Positions 16,988-26,579 of a DNA stretch of 40,690 bases are shown here, piece after piece; within the stretch, counting starts at the first letter, position 1; the number at the start of each line of letters is the position of its first letter. Made by a program: the position numbers and the translations under genes. Below the pieces are notes generated by a model, which saw only the letters and a list, made by a program, of their open reading frames with translations, made no database searches and was not told the origin of the DNA. The DNA comes from Loigolactobacillus rennini DSM 20253 (GTDB lineage: Bacteria > Bacillota > Bacilli > Lactobacillales > Lactobacillaceae), in the NCBI RefSeq assembly GCF_001436505.1, contig NZ_AYYI01000061.1, forward strand, positions 1 to 40,690, in the 5' to 3' direction.

Positions 16988-18478
16988 TTATTTAGGTTGA
17001 GCAGAAAATATCCAATGGCGTCCATCTCGCGCAAGCAATTCATCAGCTGCTTTAGGACCCATAGAACCACTGGCATAATTAGGAAAATCTGTCGGCGTAT
17101 TTTCAGACCAAACTTTTTCAACCACGTCAGCGAATTTCCAAGTTTGTGATAACTCGTCCCAATGGGTAAAATTGGTGGAATCACCATTCATTGCGTCTAA
17201 TAATAAGCGTTCATAAGCTTCTGGGCTATTACCCGTAGCTGCGGCACTATGCCGGAAATTAAGGTCAACTGGCCGCGTCGCAAAACCTTGGCCTAACCTT
17301 TTAGCATTGACTCGCAAGCTAAAACCTTCTGTGGGTTCGATAAAAATCGTCAAAATATTATGACCTAATTTATTATCATCCTGAGCAGCTTTGAAAATAT
17401 TGGTGGGTAATTGTTTGTACACAATATCGACCCGCGTTTCTTTTTTAGCTAATCTTTTTCCGGTGCGAACATAAAACGGCACACCCGCCCAACGATAATT
17501 TTCAAATTCCATTTTACCTGCTACGTAGGTTTCTGTTTTAGAGTCAGAAGCAACATTATTGGCCTCTCGATAACCCTCTAAACGTTGACCATCAATCACT
17601 GCAGGACCATATTGGCCACGAACAAAATTATGCTGTGCTTCTTCAGGCGTATCAATGTGCAAACTGCGTAAGACTTTAATTTTTTCATGACGGATATCCC
17701 GGGCTGAAAAAGAAACCGGCGGCTCCATTGCTAATAACGTGGCAATCTGTGAAATATGGTTTTGCACCATGTCACGCATCGCTCCAGCACTTTCATAATA
17801 GCCAGCACGTTCTTCAACACCTAAAGCTTCACTTAACGTAATCTGAATATTATCAATGTAGCGGTTATTCCATAATGATTCGATGATATTATTTCCAAAG
17901 CGGATTGCTGCAATGTTTTGCACCATTTCTTTACCTAAATAATGATCAATCCGATAAATCTGATCTTCTTCAAAAGACGCTCGGATTTGCTGGTTTAACT
18001 CAGCTGCACTTTCATAATCATGACCAAATGGCTTTTCAATAATTAGACGGTTAAATCCTGCAGTTGTCAGTATTTGTTCAGACTTAAGGTGTTTGGCAAT
18101 CGTTCCAAAGAAGTTGGGTGACATTGCAAGGTAATAAATACGGTTATGCTGCAACTGATACTTTTGATCTAAAGTATCTGCTAATTTTTTTAATACAGTA
18201 TAATGTGCTGCGTTGGTCACGTCATGGGATTGGTAATAAAAATGACCAGCAAACTCAGCAATTTGTTCATCCGTTGCTTGAATATCATTTAAAGAATCAA
18301 CCACAATCTGCCGATAATAATCATTTTCCCAAGGCCGTCGTGCTGTCCCAATGACCGCAAAATGCCGGCTTAAATACCCTTTTTGGTACAGGCGGAACAA
18401 AGAAGGATAAAGTTTGCGCCGGGCCAAATCACCTGAGCCACCAAAAATAATAAATAAAGCTACTTTTTCGTTTTGCAT
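16988..18478 (-). CDS. zwf: Glucose-6-phosphate 1-dehydrogenase
   Basis: Oxidises glucose-6-phosphate to 6-phosphogluconolactone with NADP, the entry to the oxidative pentose phosphate route. The 496 residues contain the nucleotide motif IFGGSGDLARRKLYPS at the N-terminus and the substrate/active-site signature RIDHYLGKE at about residues 175-185. The ATG at 18478 (MQNEKVALF) fits the family N-terminus and has a GAAGTGGTG stretch upstream; an in-frame ATG at 18496 lacks a site. It is monocistronic, with a terminator behind and a roughly 140-base leader ahead. Confidence 0.96.
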   Translation of the reverse strand: MQNEKVALFIIFGGSGDLARRKLYPSLFRLYQKGYLSRHFAVIGTARRPWENDYYRQIVVDSLNDIQATDEQIAEFAGHFYYQSHDVTNAAHYTVLKKLADTLDQKYQLQHNRIYYLAMSPNFFGTIAKHLKSEQILTTAGFNRLIIEKPFGHDYESAAELNQQIRASFEEDQIYRIDHYLGKEMVQNIAAIRFGNNIIESLWNNRYIDNIQITLSEALGVEERAGYYESAGAMRDMVQNHISQIATLLAMEPPVSFSARDIRHEKIKVLRSLHIDTPEEAQHNFVRGQYGPAVIDGQRLEGYREANNVASDSKTETYVAGKMEFENYRWAGVPFYVRTGKRLAKKETRVDIVYKQLPTNIFKAAQDDNKLGHNILTIFIEPTEGFSLRVNAKRLGQGFATRPVDLNFRHSAAATGNSPEAYERLLLDAMNGDSTNFTHWDELSQTWKFADVVEKVWSENTPTDFPNYASGSMGPKAADELLARDGRHWIFSAQPK

Positions 18479-18536
18479 GCCTGACACCACTTCCATTATG
18501 TTTTAAAACTCAACTTAATCATTTCACACTTATCAT

Positions 18537-18604
18537 TGGGGCTAACCACCGTTACACCCAGCACATGACATCTGGATGCACCAAGCAAATATGTTAGTTA
18601 GTCC
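18537..18604 (-). other. Structured 5' leader of zwf
   Basis: In the minus-strand leader, GCATCCAG (18579-18572) can pair with CTGGGTGT (18561-18554), with two wobbles. An outer helix of CTAAC with GTTAG, flanked by GG/CC, closes it. It does not match a riboswitch class I can name. The rest of the roughly 330-base gap between zwf and adhE holds the zwf promoter candidate and the adhE terminator and no gene. Confidence 0.4.
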
Positions 18605-18623
18605 ATCTCCATGACACTTTATA

Positions 18624-18652
18624 ATTGTACCTATTCACTACAGTAACAGCAA
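18624..18652 (-). promoter_or_regulatory. Candidate zwf promoter
   Basis: On minus, TTGCTG (18652-18647), 17 bases, TACAAT (18629-18624). The -35 is a moderate match and the -10 a good one. Confidence 0.45.
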
Positions 18653-18723
18653 GTTAACAAGCTTAAAATTCTCAATTACTCAGTTAAATTTAAATAAATT
18701 CAAACCTTTTTGATTAAAGAAAT

Positions 18724-18754
18724 AGCCAAACGGTTCTGAAGACACCGTTTGGCT
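18724..18754 (-). terminator. Terminator after adhE
   Basis: A perfect 10-bp stem, AGCCAAACGG (18724-18733) with CCGTTTGGCT (18745-18754), and an 11-base loop. On minus it is followed by ATTTCTTT, an imperfect T-run. Confidence 0.8.
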
Positions 18755-18808
18755 TAAATTTATCAATTTAAATTAAAGCAAAAAAACAAAATTTTATTAA
18801 ACAAGCCA

Positions 18809-21430
18809 TTATTTTTCAACGCCTTGACCATCCCATTCACGGCGCATAATCGTCTCAAGCTCACTAATCAACGGCTCACGTGGATTAGTTGGTGTGCATT
18901 GATCTTCGTATGCTAATACTGCCAAATGACCCACAACTTTTTCAAAGTGTTTGTGTGCAACACCGTTAGCCTGTAAACTCAATTTCACTCCCACTGAATG
19001 TGCTAGTTCAATAAAGCGTGCAACCAATGCTTCCTTCAATGCTTCATCATTATCACCCTTTAAACCAAGGTAGCGCGCGATGGTTGCATAGTCTGCCAAA
19101 GCAGTATAATGCGAATATTTAGGCCAGATCGCGATTTTGGTTGGTAATGTTGCGTTGTAACGGACCACCTGTGGATAGGTGATGGCAATTGCTAATCCAT
19201 GCGCTAAATGAAACTCGCCACCTAACTTATGTGCAATCGCATGATTAACACCTAAATACGAACTGGCAAAGGCCATGCCGGCCATTGTTGCTGCATCATG
19301 CATTTTCTGTCGGGCTTGACGATTACCTTCATAAGAGGCTTTTAAGTTATCAAATGCTAGTTTCAATGCCTGAAGTGCCCAGCCTCTAGTATAGTCAGAT
19401 GACATAACAGAAACATAAGCCTCAGTTGCATGAGTAATCGTGTCTAAACCAGTCCAAGCAACTGTTCGTGGTGGCAATGTTTCAACAAATTGTGAATCAA
19501 CAATCGCAACGTCAGGCTGCATCGCATAATCCGTAATCGGATACTTAATTTGTGTCTCAGCATCAGTGATAACCGCATATGGTGTCACTTCAGAACCTGT
19601 TCCTGAGGTTGTTGGGATGCCAATATATTTTGCTTTATTAGGAATTGGCAGCCGATATGCACGTTTCCGAATATCCAAGAATTTTTGTTTTGCTGCAAAA
19701 AACGACGTTTCTGGATGCTCGTACAATAGCCACATAAACTTAGCTGCATCCAATGCTGATCCACCACCAAGTGCGATAATCGCATCAGGATTAAAAGCCC
19801 GCATTCGGGTAACACCAGCATCAACAGTAGTCGTTGCAGGATCCGCTTCTACTTCAGAAAATATCGCGATTTCAATGTGATTCGGTCGCTGGTGTAAAAC
19901 ATCAAGCACACGATCAACATAGCCTAGTTTAACCATACCGGGATCACACACTAAAAATACACGGTTGATGTCGTGCATATGTGCTAAATAGCGTAGTGAA
20001 TTACGTTCAAAATAAACTTTTGGTGGCAATTTAACCCACTGAATATTATTACGTCGTTTAGCAATAGTTTTAATGTTAATCAAATCTTTATCCGTTACAT
20101 TATGCGACACCGAATTTTTACCATAAGATCCTGTTCCCAAAGTCAAGGACGGCGTCATATTATTATAAAGGTTTCCAATACCACCTAAAGCTGAGGGCGA
20201 ATTCACTAAGATCCGACAAGCTAGCATTTGTGTCCCAAATGCGCTAACCAGTTGATCATCTCGAGTGTGAATGGCAGCAGTGTGACCTAAACCGCCAAAT
20301 TTCAATAATGCTTTGGCTTGCTTAAAGGCTTGCGCATGGTCGGCTGCTTTATAAAGTGACAGCACCGGTGACAATTTCTCTTGTGACAACGGATAATTCG
20401 GTCCAATTCCGTCAATTTCAGCAATCAATACTTTAGTATCTTTTGGTACTGTAATACCAGCTAACTGTGCAATGGCATAGGCAGATTTCCCAGCAATTGG
20501 GCCTTTGACGCCGCCGCGTTTCGCGTCGAACATCGCTGCTGCTAAGGTAGCTTGTTCCGCTTCTTTGACAAAATAACAATTCCAGTCATTAAATTCTTTT
20601 TTTACCGCTCCATAGATCGCATCATCTACAATCACACTATTTTCAGCCGCACAAACCATGCCATTATCAAATGTTTTTGATAAAACAATATCATTAACTG
20701 CTTGTTTAATGTCAGCCGTTTTTTCAATGTAGGCTGGCCCATTTCCGGAACCCACTCCCAAAGCTGGATTTCCACTAGAATAAGCTGCCTTAACCATGCT
20801 GGGCCCACCGGTCGCTAAAATGGTTGCAATATCAGGATGATGCATCAACGCATTAGTTGCTTCAATACTGGGCTGACTGATCCACTGAATACAATTTGCT
20901 GGGGCTCCTGCATTAATTGCTGCTGCTTGAATAATTTCTGCCGTACGGACACAAGCTTTTTGTGCTTGTGGATGAAACCCAAAAATAATCGTGTTCCGTC
21001 CTTTTAGTGCCAATAATGTTTTAAAAATAACGGTCGAGGTCGGATTAGTCACTGGCGTCACACCGGCAATAATTCCTAAAGGTTCTGCAATTTGCATTAT
21101 TTGTTCTTCATCGTCGTCTCGGATGATACCCACTGTTTTATCATGACGAATACTGTTCCAAACAAATTCACTGGCATAGATATTTTTAATCGCCTTATCC
21201 TCAACAACCCCACGATGCGTTTCTGCTACTGCCATTTTAGCTAATTCCATATGGTGATCTAACGCTGCCAATGCAATGGCTTCACAAATTTGATCAACTT
21301 GCTTTTGTGAAAATCCGTTCATATTAACTAACGCCTGCTGCGACCGTTGGACTAGTCGCGCGATCATAGGTTTAACAGATTCTGATTTTGACTCGGTTTT
21401 CACCGTTGTTGTCGCCGTTTTTAACATCAT
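18809..21430 (-). CDS. adhE: Bifunctional acetaldehyde-CoA / alcohol dehydrogenase
   Basis: AdhE reduces acetyl-CoA to acetaldehyde and then to ethanol, spending two NADH. Of 873 residues, the first half or so is the aldehyde dehydrogenase, with the catalytic cysteine in FDNGMVCAAENSVIV at about residue 260. The C-terminal part is an iron-dependent alcohol dehydrogenase with GGGSALDAAKFMW and iron ligands in HAIAHKLGGEFHLAHG near residues 725-745. Members of this family assemble into spirosome filaments. Two consecutive ATGs (21430 and 21427) follow a GGGG tract. A Rex-type operator sits at the transcription start, so high NADH should derepress it. Confidence 0.97.
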   Translation of the reverse strand: MMLKTATTTVKTESKSESVKPMIARLVQRSQQALVNMNGFSQKQVDQICEAIALAALDHHMELAKMAVAETHRGVVEDKAIKNIYASEFVWNSIRHDKTVGIIRDDDEEQIMQIAEPLGIIAGVTPVTNPTSTVIFKTLLALKGRNTIIFGFHPQAQKACVRTAEIIQAAAINAGAPANCIQWISQPSIEATNALMHHPDIATILATGGPSMVKAAYSSGNPALGVGSGNGPAYIEKTADIKQAVNDIVLSKTFDNGMVCAAENSVIVDDAIYGAVKKEFNDWNCYFVKEAEQATLAAAMFDAKRGGVKGPIAGKSAYAIAQLAGITVPKDTKVLIAEIDGIGPNYPLSQEKLSPVLSLYKAADHAQAFKQAKALLKFGGLGHTAAIHTRDDQLVSAFGTQMLACRILVNSPSALGGIGNLYNNMTPSLTLGTGSYGKNSVSHNVTDKDLINIKTIAKRRNNIQWVKLPPKVYFERNSLRYLAHMHDINRVFLVCDPGMVKLGYVDRVLDVLHQRPNHIEIAIFSEVEADPATTTVDAGVTRMRAFNPDAIIALGGGSALDAAKFMWLLYEHPETSFFAAKQKFLDIRKRAYRLPIPNKAKYIGIPTTSGTGSEVTPYAVITDAETQIKYPITDYAMQPDVAIVDSQFVETLPPRTVAWTGLDTITHATEAYVSVMSSDYTRGWALQALKLAFDNLKASYEGNRQARQKMHDAATMAGMAFASSYLGVNHAIAHKLGGEFHLAHGLAIAITYPQVVRYNATLPTKIAIWPKYSHYTALADYATIARYLGLKGDNDEALKEALVARFIELAHSVGVKLSLQANGVAHKHFEKVVGHLAVLAYEDQCTPTNPREPLISELETIMRREWDGQGVEK

Positions 21431-21446
21431 GCAAACCCCATTCTTA

Positions 21447-21464
21447 TTGTTAATTATTTCACAA
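21447..21464. promoter_or_regulatory. Rex (NADH-sensing repressor) operator at adhE
   Basis: TTGTTAATTATTTCACAA matches the Rex consensus TTGTGAA-WWWW-TTCACAA at 17 of 18 positions. It begins 17 bases before the adhE start and covers the predicted transcription start. Confidence 0.85.
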
Positions 21465-21468
21465 TTAA

Positions 21469-21497
21469 ATCTTACTATATCTCTTCTTTATTGTAAA
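21469..21497 (-). promoter_or_regulatory. Candidate adhE promoter
   Basis: On minus, TTTACA (21497-21492), 17 bases, TAAGAT (21474-21469). The -10 is weak, but the spacing puts initiation inside the Rex operator. Confidence 0.55.
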
Positions 21498-21544
21498 GCA
21501 TTTTCATTACATGATATAAAAACTTCATTAAAGCGTTTTCATAA
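21493..21544. promoter_or_regulatory. Two cre-like repeats upstream of adhE
   Basis: The motif TAAAGC-R-TTTTCAT occurs twice, 35 bases apart. The copy TTAAAGCGTTTTCA (21528-21541) fits the CcpA consensus TGWAANCGNTNWCA at 13 of 14 positions. The copy at about 21493-21506 is weaker and overlaps the candidate -35. Confidence 0.5.
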
Positions 21545-21624
21545 TAAACATCGCTATAGTTTCATGAAAAAATGTGCTCATATTTTGAAATATTATTGTG
21601 ATTTATTGAACAAAATCGGCAAAT

Positions 21625-21660
21625 AAAAAAGCATTAAACTAATCTTAATTAGTTTAATGC
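21625..21660 (-). terminator. Terminator after yajC
   Basis: A perfect 13-bp stem, GCATTAAACTAAT with ATTAGTTTAATGC (21631-21660), four-base loop, then six T residues on minus (21630-21625). Confidence 0.93.
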
Positions 21661-21748
21661 AAATACTAGTGGTACAAAAGTGTTAAGTAAGAAGTCATTA
21701 CCGGTACTAGCAATAAACTAACCAACTGCACTTTTATTTACCATTAGA

Positions 21749-22183
21749 TTATGCTTGTGATTTGTCGTCAGACTTTGCTTCTTCACTAGTTGCAGAAGAT
21801 GCAGGTTCTGTTGCAGCAGAGTCAGAAGAATCCGATTCTGCTTCACTAGTTGCAGGAGCAGCACTATCGACTGTTGTGGCTGCACTAGCGCCTTTTTTAG
21901 CCACCCGTCCAATTGCACGGATATCAAAAGTTAAATAGACGCCTTCAATATCTAATTCAACAGTGTGGGCTTGTTCGTCAATCCGACTGATAACACCATG
22001 TAAACCGCCAATGGTGACGACAGCGTCACCTGGCCGCATGGCACCCATCATTTCCTTCTTCTTTTGTTGTGCTTTCCGTTGTGGCCGGATCATCATAAAA
22101 TACATCAGGCCAAACAAAATCACAATCATCAAAATCGAAGTCAGGCCACCACCTGCATTAGCAGCGATTAAAAAGTCATTCAT
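21749..22183 (-). CDS. yajC: Preprotein translocase accessory subunit YajC
   Basis: A 144-residue protein with one N-terminal membrane helix (LTSILMIVILFGLMYFMMI, about residues 14-32), then the signature RPQRKAQQKKKEMMGAMRPGDAVVTIGGLHGVI, the YajC core of the SecDF-YajC complex. A disordered tail of about 45 residues rich in S, A, E and D follows, longer than in the shortest homologues. The ATG at 22183 has GAGGTG eight bases upstream. It follows tgt by 76 bases in the conserved queA-tgt-yajC order. Confidence 0.93.
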   Translation of the reverse strand: MNDFLIAANAGGGLTSILMIVILFGLMYFMMIRPQRKAQQKKKEMMGAMRPGDAVVTIGGLHGVISRIDEQAHTVELDIEGVYLTFDIRAIGRVAKKGASAATTVDSAAPATSEAESDSSDSAATEPASSATSEEAKSDDKSQA

Positions 22184-22259
22184 TAACTGGACACCTCAAT
22201 CATTATTATAGATTCCCTTATATAGGGTAACAGACTTAACTCGAGACTTCCAGATGTAA

Positions 22260-23477
<1,218 letters not shown>

Positions 23478-23558
23478 GTCCAGCAGTTTATCCGCTGATT
23501 AATTTTAAGAGACAAAGCTAGGTTCGAAAAAAGTTTGTCTATCTGCTAGTAATTAGTT

Positions 23559-23587
23559 TTGTAAGCGCTTTGAAAATATGTTAAAAT
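23559..23587 (+). promoter_or_regulatory. Plus-strand promoter with internal cre
   Basis: TTGTAA (23559-23564), a 17-base spacer, and TAAAAT (23582-23587) preceded by TGT, an extended -10. TGTAAGCGCTTTGA (23560-23573) matches the CcpA cre consensus at 13 of 14 positions and overlaps the -35 and spacer, a geometry that suits repression. No protein gene lies downstream; it drives the RNA at 23594-23845. Confidence 0.72.
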
Positions 23588-23593
23588 TCATTT

Positions 23594-23845
23594 GTGGTGT
23601 ATTGCCAGTACAAGTGTCAAGGTTACGTTTAGAAAGTCACTTGATGATTTCAAATAGATAACTGTTAACGTATTTCTCCATTAGCTTGTGATGATTTTAC
23701 GTGTTTGATGTACACTTGATTATTATCTAAGTACAATTGAAAGACATGATGTCAGACCCACGTAATGTTACCATTGCGTTTTAGTAAAAATCTTGTACTG
23801 GCTTACCACATGAAAACGCCGTGACAGTCGTCACGGCGTTTTTTT
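23594..23845 (+). ncRNA. Candidate structured small RNA, about 250 nt
   Basis: An ORF-free transcript unit between tgt and queA. The 5' end TGTGGT (23593-23598) pairs with ACCACA (23805-23810), and GCCAGTACAAG (23604-23614) pairs perfectly with CTTGTACTGGC (23792-23802), a 17-bp closing stem beginning at the predicted start. Inside a large open region, TTTCAA/TTGAAA and TAGATAA/TTATCTA (23648-23661 with 23723-23742) and ACGTA/TACGT form an apical arm whose loop displays TTTCTCC (23673-23679). A strong terminator follows. The rod shape recalls 6S RNA, but the locus differs from the usual one and I cannot assign a family. No coding frame with a binding site was found. Confidence 0.65.
23813..23845. 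terminator. Terminator of the small RNA, shared with queA
   Basis: AAAACGCCGTGAC with GTCACGGCGTTTT, 13 bp and a four-base loop (AGTC), runs into seven T residues on plus (23839-23845). On minus it lies a few bases after the queA stop with a shorter TTTT tail, so it can serve both directions, better on plus. Confidence 0.92.
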
Positions 23846-23851
23846 AATTAA

Positions 23852-24886
23852 CTATTTTATAAACATTGCGTCTCCAAAGCTAAAGAAACGATACCGTTCT
23901 TTAATCGCATGTTGGTAGGCATGTAAAATTTGATCGCGGCCTGTAAATGCTGCAACTAACATTACTAATGTAGATTTTGGTAAATGAAAGTTTGTAATAA
24001 ACGCATCCACCACACGCCATTGATAGCCAGGTTTAATAAAAATATCTGTCCAGCCACTATCTGGCTTAATCTGACCATCAAATTTAGTGCCTATGGTTTC
24101 TAAGGTCCGAATTGAAGTTGTTCCGGTAGCAATAATCCGACCACCATTTTGACGTACTTGGTTTAAAGTTGCGGCAGCTTCAGGTGTCAGCCGGTAAAAC
24201 TCACTGTGCATTTTATGTTCGTCGATATTATCCTCTAATACTGGTCGAAACGTCCCTAAACCAACATGAAGCGTTAAGTAAACTAATTTAACTCCCTTAG
24301 CCTGTACTTTATCTAGCAATGCCTTGGTCCAATGTAAACCAGCAGTAGGTGCTGCTGCCGAACCACTTTCTTTAGCGTAAACTGTTTGATACATTTCTGG
24401 ATTATCCAATTTAGCCTTGATGTAAGGTGGTAATGGTGTCTCGCCTAATTGTTCCAAAATTTCCATAAAAATACCATTATAATGAAATTCAATTAAACGG
24501 CCCCCATGATCTAATTCCTTAATCACGGTTGCTTTTAGTTGACCATCACCAAAAACCAGCTCTGTTCCAACTTTAGCCCGACGCGCTGGTTTCATCAATG
24601 TTTCCCACTGATCACCTTCCGTATTATTCAGCAATAATACTTCCTCGTGGCCGCCCGTAGCTGGTTTAACACCGTATAACCGCGCTGGCATCACCCGGGT
24701 GTCATTCATCACTACAGCATCTCCAGCGTGCAACTGATCTAAAATATCATAAAAATGTTTATCCTGTAGTCGCCCAGTCTGATGATCCAAAACTAGCAGA
24801 CGCGACGCATCACGCTCTTTCAACGGTGTTTGGGCAATAAGTTCTTGCGGTAAATCATAATCAAAATCTTCCAAGGTCAATCCCAT
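23852..24886 (-). CDS. queA: SAM:tRNA ribosyltransferase-isomerase QueA
   Basis: Transfers and rearranges the ribose of S-adenosylmethionine onto preQ1-tRNA to make epoxyqueuosine. The 344 residues match the family length; [41 protein letters not shown] and GTTSIRTLE are all in place. The ATG at 24886 follows AAGGAACC; a TTG at 24904 is less likely. It follows ruvB by 22 bases, so it is transcribed with ruvAB. Tgt, which acts just before it, is downstream on its own promoter. Confidence 0.97.
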   Translation of the reverse strand: MGLTLEDFDYDLPQELIAQTPLKERDASRLLVLDHQTGRLQDKHFYDILDQLHAGDAVVMNDTRVMPARLYGVKPATGGHEEVLLLNNTEGDQWETLMKPARRAKVGTELVFGDGQLKATVIKELDHGGRLIEFHYNGIFMEILEQLGETPLPPYIKAKLDNPEMYQTVYAKESGSAAAPTAGLHWTKALLDKVQAKGVKLVYLTLHVGLGTFRPVLEDNIDEHKMHSEFYRLTPEAAATLNQVRQNGGRIIATGTTSIRTLETIGTKFDGQIKPDSGWTDIFIKPGYQWRVVDAFITNFHLPKSTLVMLVAAFTGRDQILHAYQHAIKERYRFFSFGDAMFIK

Positions 24887-24908
24887 TTGGCAGGTTCCTT
24901 TCAACTAT

Positions 24909-25919
24909 TTAATTCTTAGTTTTAAATGGTATCCCTAAATGGGCATAAGCCTGCGGTGTTACCACACGCCCACGGGGGGTCCGCTTAAGAAAACCAATTT
25001 GTAATAAATATGGTTCATACATCTCTTCGATGGTGTCTGTTTCTTCACCAACATTAGCAGCAATAGTGCTTAACCCAACAGGGCCGCCACCATAAAATTT
25101 AATCATAGTACGCAGTAATTTTTGGTCAATGTAATCCAAACCATGACTATCAACCTGCAATAATTTTAGTGCTTTATGGATGATAGGCAAGTCAATCTTA
25201 CTTTGTTCTGCCACCTGTGCAAAGTCACGGATTCGTTTCAATAATCGATTGGCTACCCGGGGTGTTCCCCGCGAACGACGGGCAATTTCATGCGCTCCTG
25301 CTGGTAAAATAGCAGTGTGAAAAATATCTGCTGAACGCAGCACAATTTCAGTTAAATCTTTTTCCGTGTAATAAGCCATATGGGCAACAATGCCAAATCG
25401 ATCACGTAACGGTGCAGATAATAAACCAGCCCGAGTGGTGGCCCCAATTAACGTAAATGGGGGTAACGGAAAATGTACGGGATGCGCAGTCGGCCCTTGT
25501 CCAATAACAATATCAACAAAAAAATCTTCCATTGCTGAATAAAGCATTTCTTCAACAATTTTAGGTAAGCGGTGAATCTCATCAATGAACAGGACGTCCC
25601 CAGGATGCAATTCATTTAAAATTGCCACTAAATCACCGGGGCGCTCAATGGCTGGCCCGCTAGTTGTTCGGATCGATACCCCTAATTCATTAGCAATAAC
25701 CATAGCTAAAGTGGTTTTACCTAAACCAGGCGGGCCATAAAGCAAAACATGATCTAAAGATTCTTCACGCTTTTGCGCCGCGGCAATGTAAACTTGCAAT
25801 TCATTTTTAACCTTATCTTGGCCGATATATTGTGCTAAACGTTGTGGTCGCAAGGACTTTTCAATTCCCGCTTCACCATCATCCGCCGTTTCTGGTGAAA
25901 TGACACGTTTATCCGCCAT
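24909..25919 (-). CDS. ruvB: Holliday junction helicase motor RuvB
   Basis: A 336-residue AAA+ ATPase that drives branch migration with RuvA. Walker A is [12 protein letters not shown], Walker [10 protein letters not shown], sensor 1 [18 protein letters not shown], and the sensor 2 region [20 protein letters not shown]; a C-terminal winged helix follows ([13 protein letters not shown]). The ATG at 25919 has GGAGGTGT upstream; a longer frame to 25937 would contain that site. It lies 24 bases after ruvA. Confidence 0.98.
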   Translation of the reverse strand: MADKRVISPETADDGEAGIEKSLRPQRLAQYIGQDKVKNELQVYIAAAQKREESLDHVLLYGPPGLGKTTLAMVIANELGVSIRTTSGPAIERPGDLVAILNELHPGDVLFIDEIHRLPKIVEEMLYSAMEDFFVDIVIGQGPTAHPVHFPLPPFTLIGATTRAGLLSAPLRDRFGIVAHMAYYTEKDLTEIVLRSADIFHTAILPAGAHEIARRSRGTPRVANRLLKRIRDFAQVAEQSKIDLPIIHKALKLLQVDSHGLDYIDQKLLRTMIKFYGGGPVGLSTIAANVGEETDTIEEMYEPYLLQIGFLKRTPRGRVVTPQAYAHLGIPFKTKN

Positions 25920-25943
25920 AAATACACCTCCAATCATAAAAAA

Positions 25944-26552
25944 TTATCGTTTCATCAATAAGCGTAATGCCTCACTGAGATAGGCATCTGTGCTATCTGC
26001 ATTGAATTTTTTCAGAGCAGGCGTAATGGCCTTAATCTCACGTGCTTTATAACCTAACGCCTGTAAAGCCGCGACACTTTCCGTTAGATTTTCATCTTGA
26101 TCAGCTGTATCTGGTTGTGATGATTGGTCTGAATCTGGTTGCTGATCCGTTAAATCATCCACTTTCCCCTTCAAATCCAGAGCAATTTGCTGTGCTGTTT
26201 TCTTACCAACACCTGGAAATTTAGTTAAGTAGCCGATATCATTAGTTTGAATCGCCTTGATTAAACCAGCATGATCATTATTAGCTAAAATTGCTAAGGC
26301 AGATTTAGGGCCAATCCCAGAGACTTTTAACAGTTTAACAAATAATTGTTTTTCTGCTAAATTGAGGAAGCCAAACAACGTCACACCATTTTCGCTAACC
26401 GCTTGGTAAACGTAGATTTTACGCTTTTTGTTACCATCAATTTGCAAACGGAAAGGATTTGCAAATTGGACTTTATAACCGATGCCAGCCACTTCTAAAA
26501 CAACATAAAACGGGCAAACATAAGTCACTTGCCCCACTAAATATTCGTACAT
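25944..26552 (-). CDS. ruvA: Holliday junction binding protein RuvA
   Basis: A 202-residue protein that forms tetramers on four-way junctions. The N-terminal OB fold (MYEYLVGQVTYV, GIGYKVQFANP) is followed by two helix-hairpin-helix motifs, VSGIGPKSALAIL and FPGVGKKTAQQIALDLKGK, a flexible acidic Q/D/S-rich linker, and domain III (ALQALGYKAREI), which contacts RuvB. The ATG at 26552 has GGAGACG upstream. It heads ruvA-ruvB-queA and carries a candidate SOS box at its promoter. Confidence 0.97.
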   Translation of the reverse strand: MYEYLVGQVTYVCPFYVVLEVAGIGYKVQFANPFRLQIDGNKKRKIYVYQAVSENGVTLFGFLNLAEKQLFVKLLKVSGIGPKSALAILANNDHAGLIKAIQTNDIGYLTKFPGVGKKTAQQIALDLKGKVDDLTDQQPDSDQSSQPDTADQDENLTESVAALQALGYKAREIKAITPALKKFNADSTDAYLSEALRLLMKR

Positions 26553-26579
26553 TTGCTCGTCTCCAAATCATTTTATATG

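Noticed and set aside
21429-21626. 65-codon plus-strand frame in the adhE promoter region
   Set aside because: No ribosome binding site, and it overlaps the Rex and promoter elements; composition is that of AT-rich non-coding DNA.
23594-23812. Calling the tgt-queA RNA 6S RNA outright
   Set aside because: The rod shape fits, but gene context differs from the locus I associate with 6S in lactobacilli, and I cannot verify the central-bubble sequence signature by eye.
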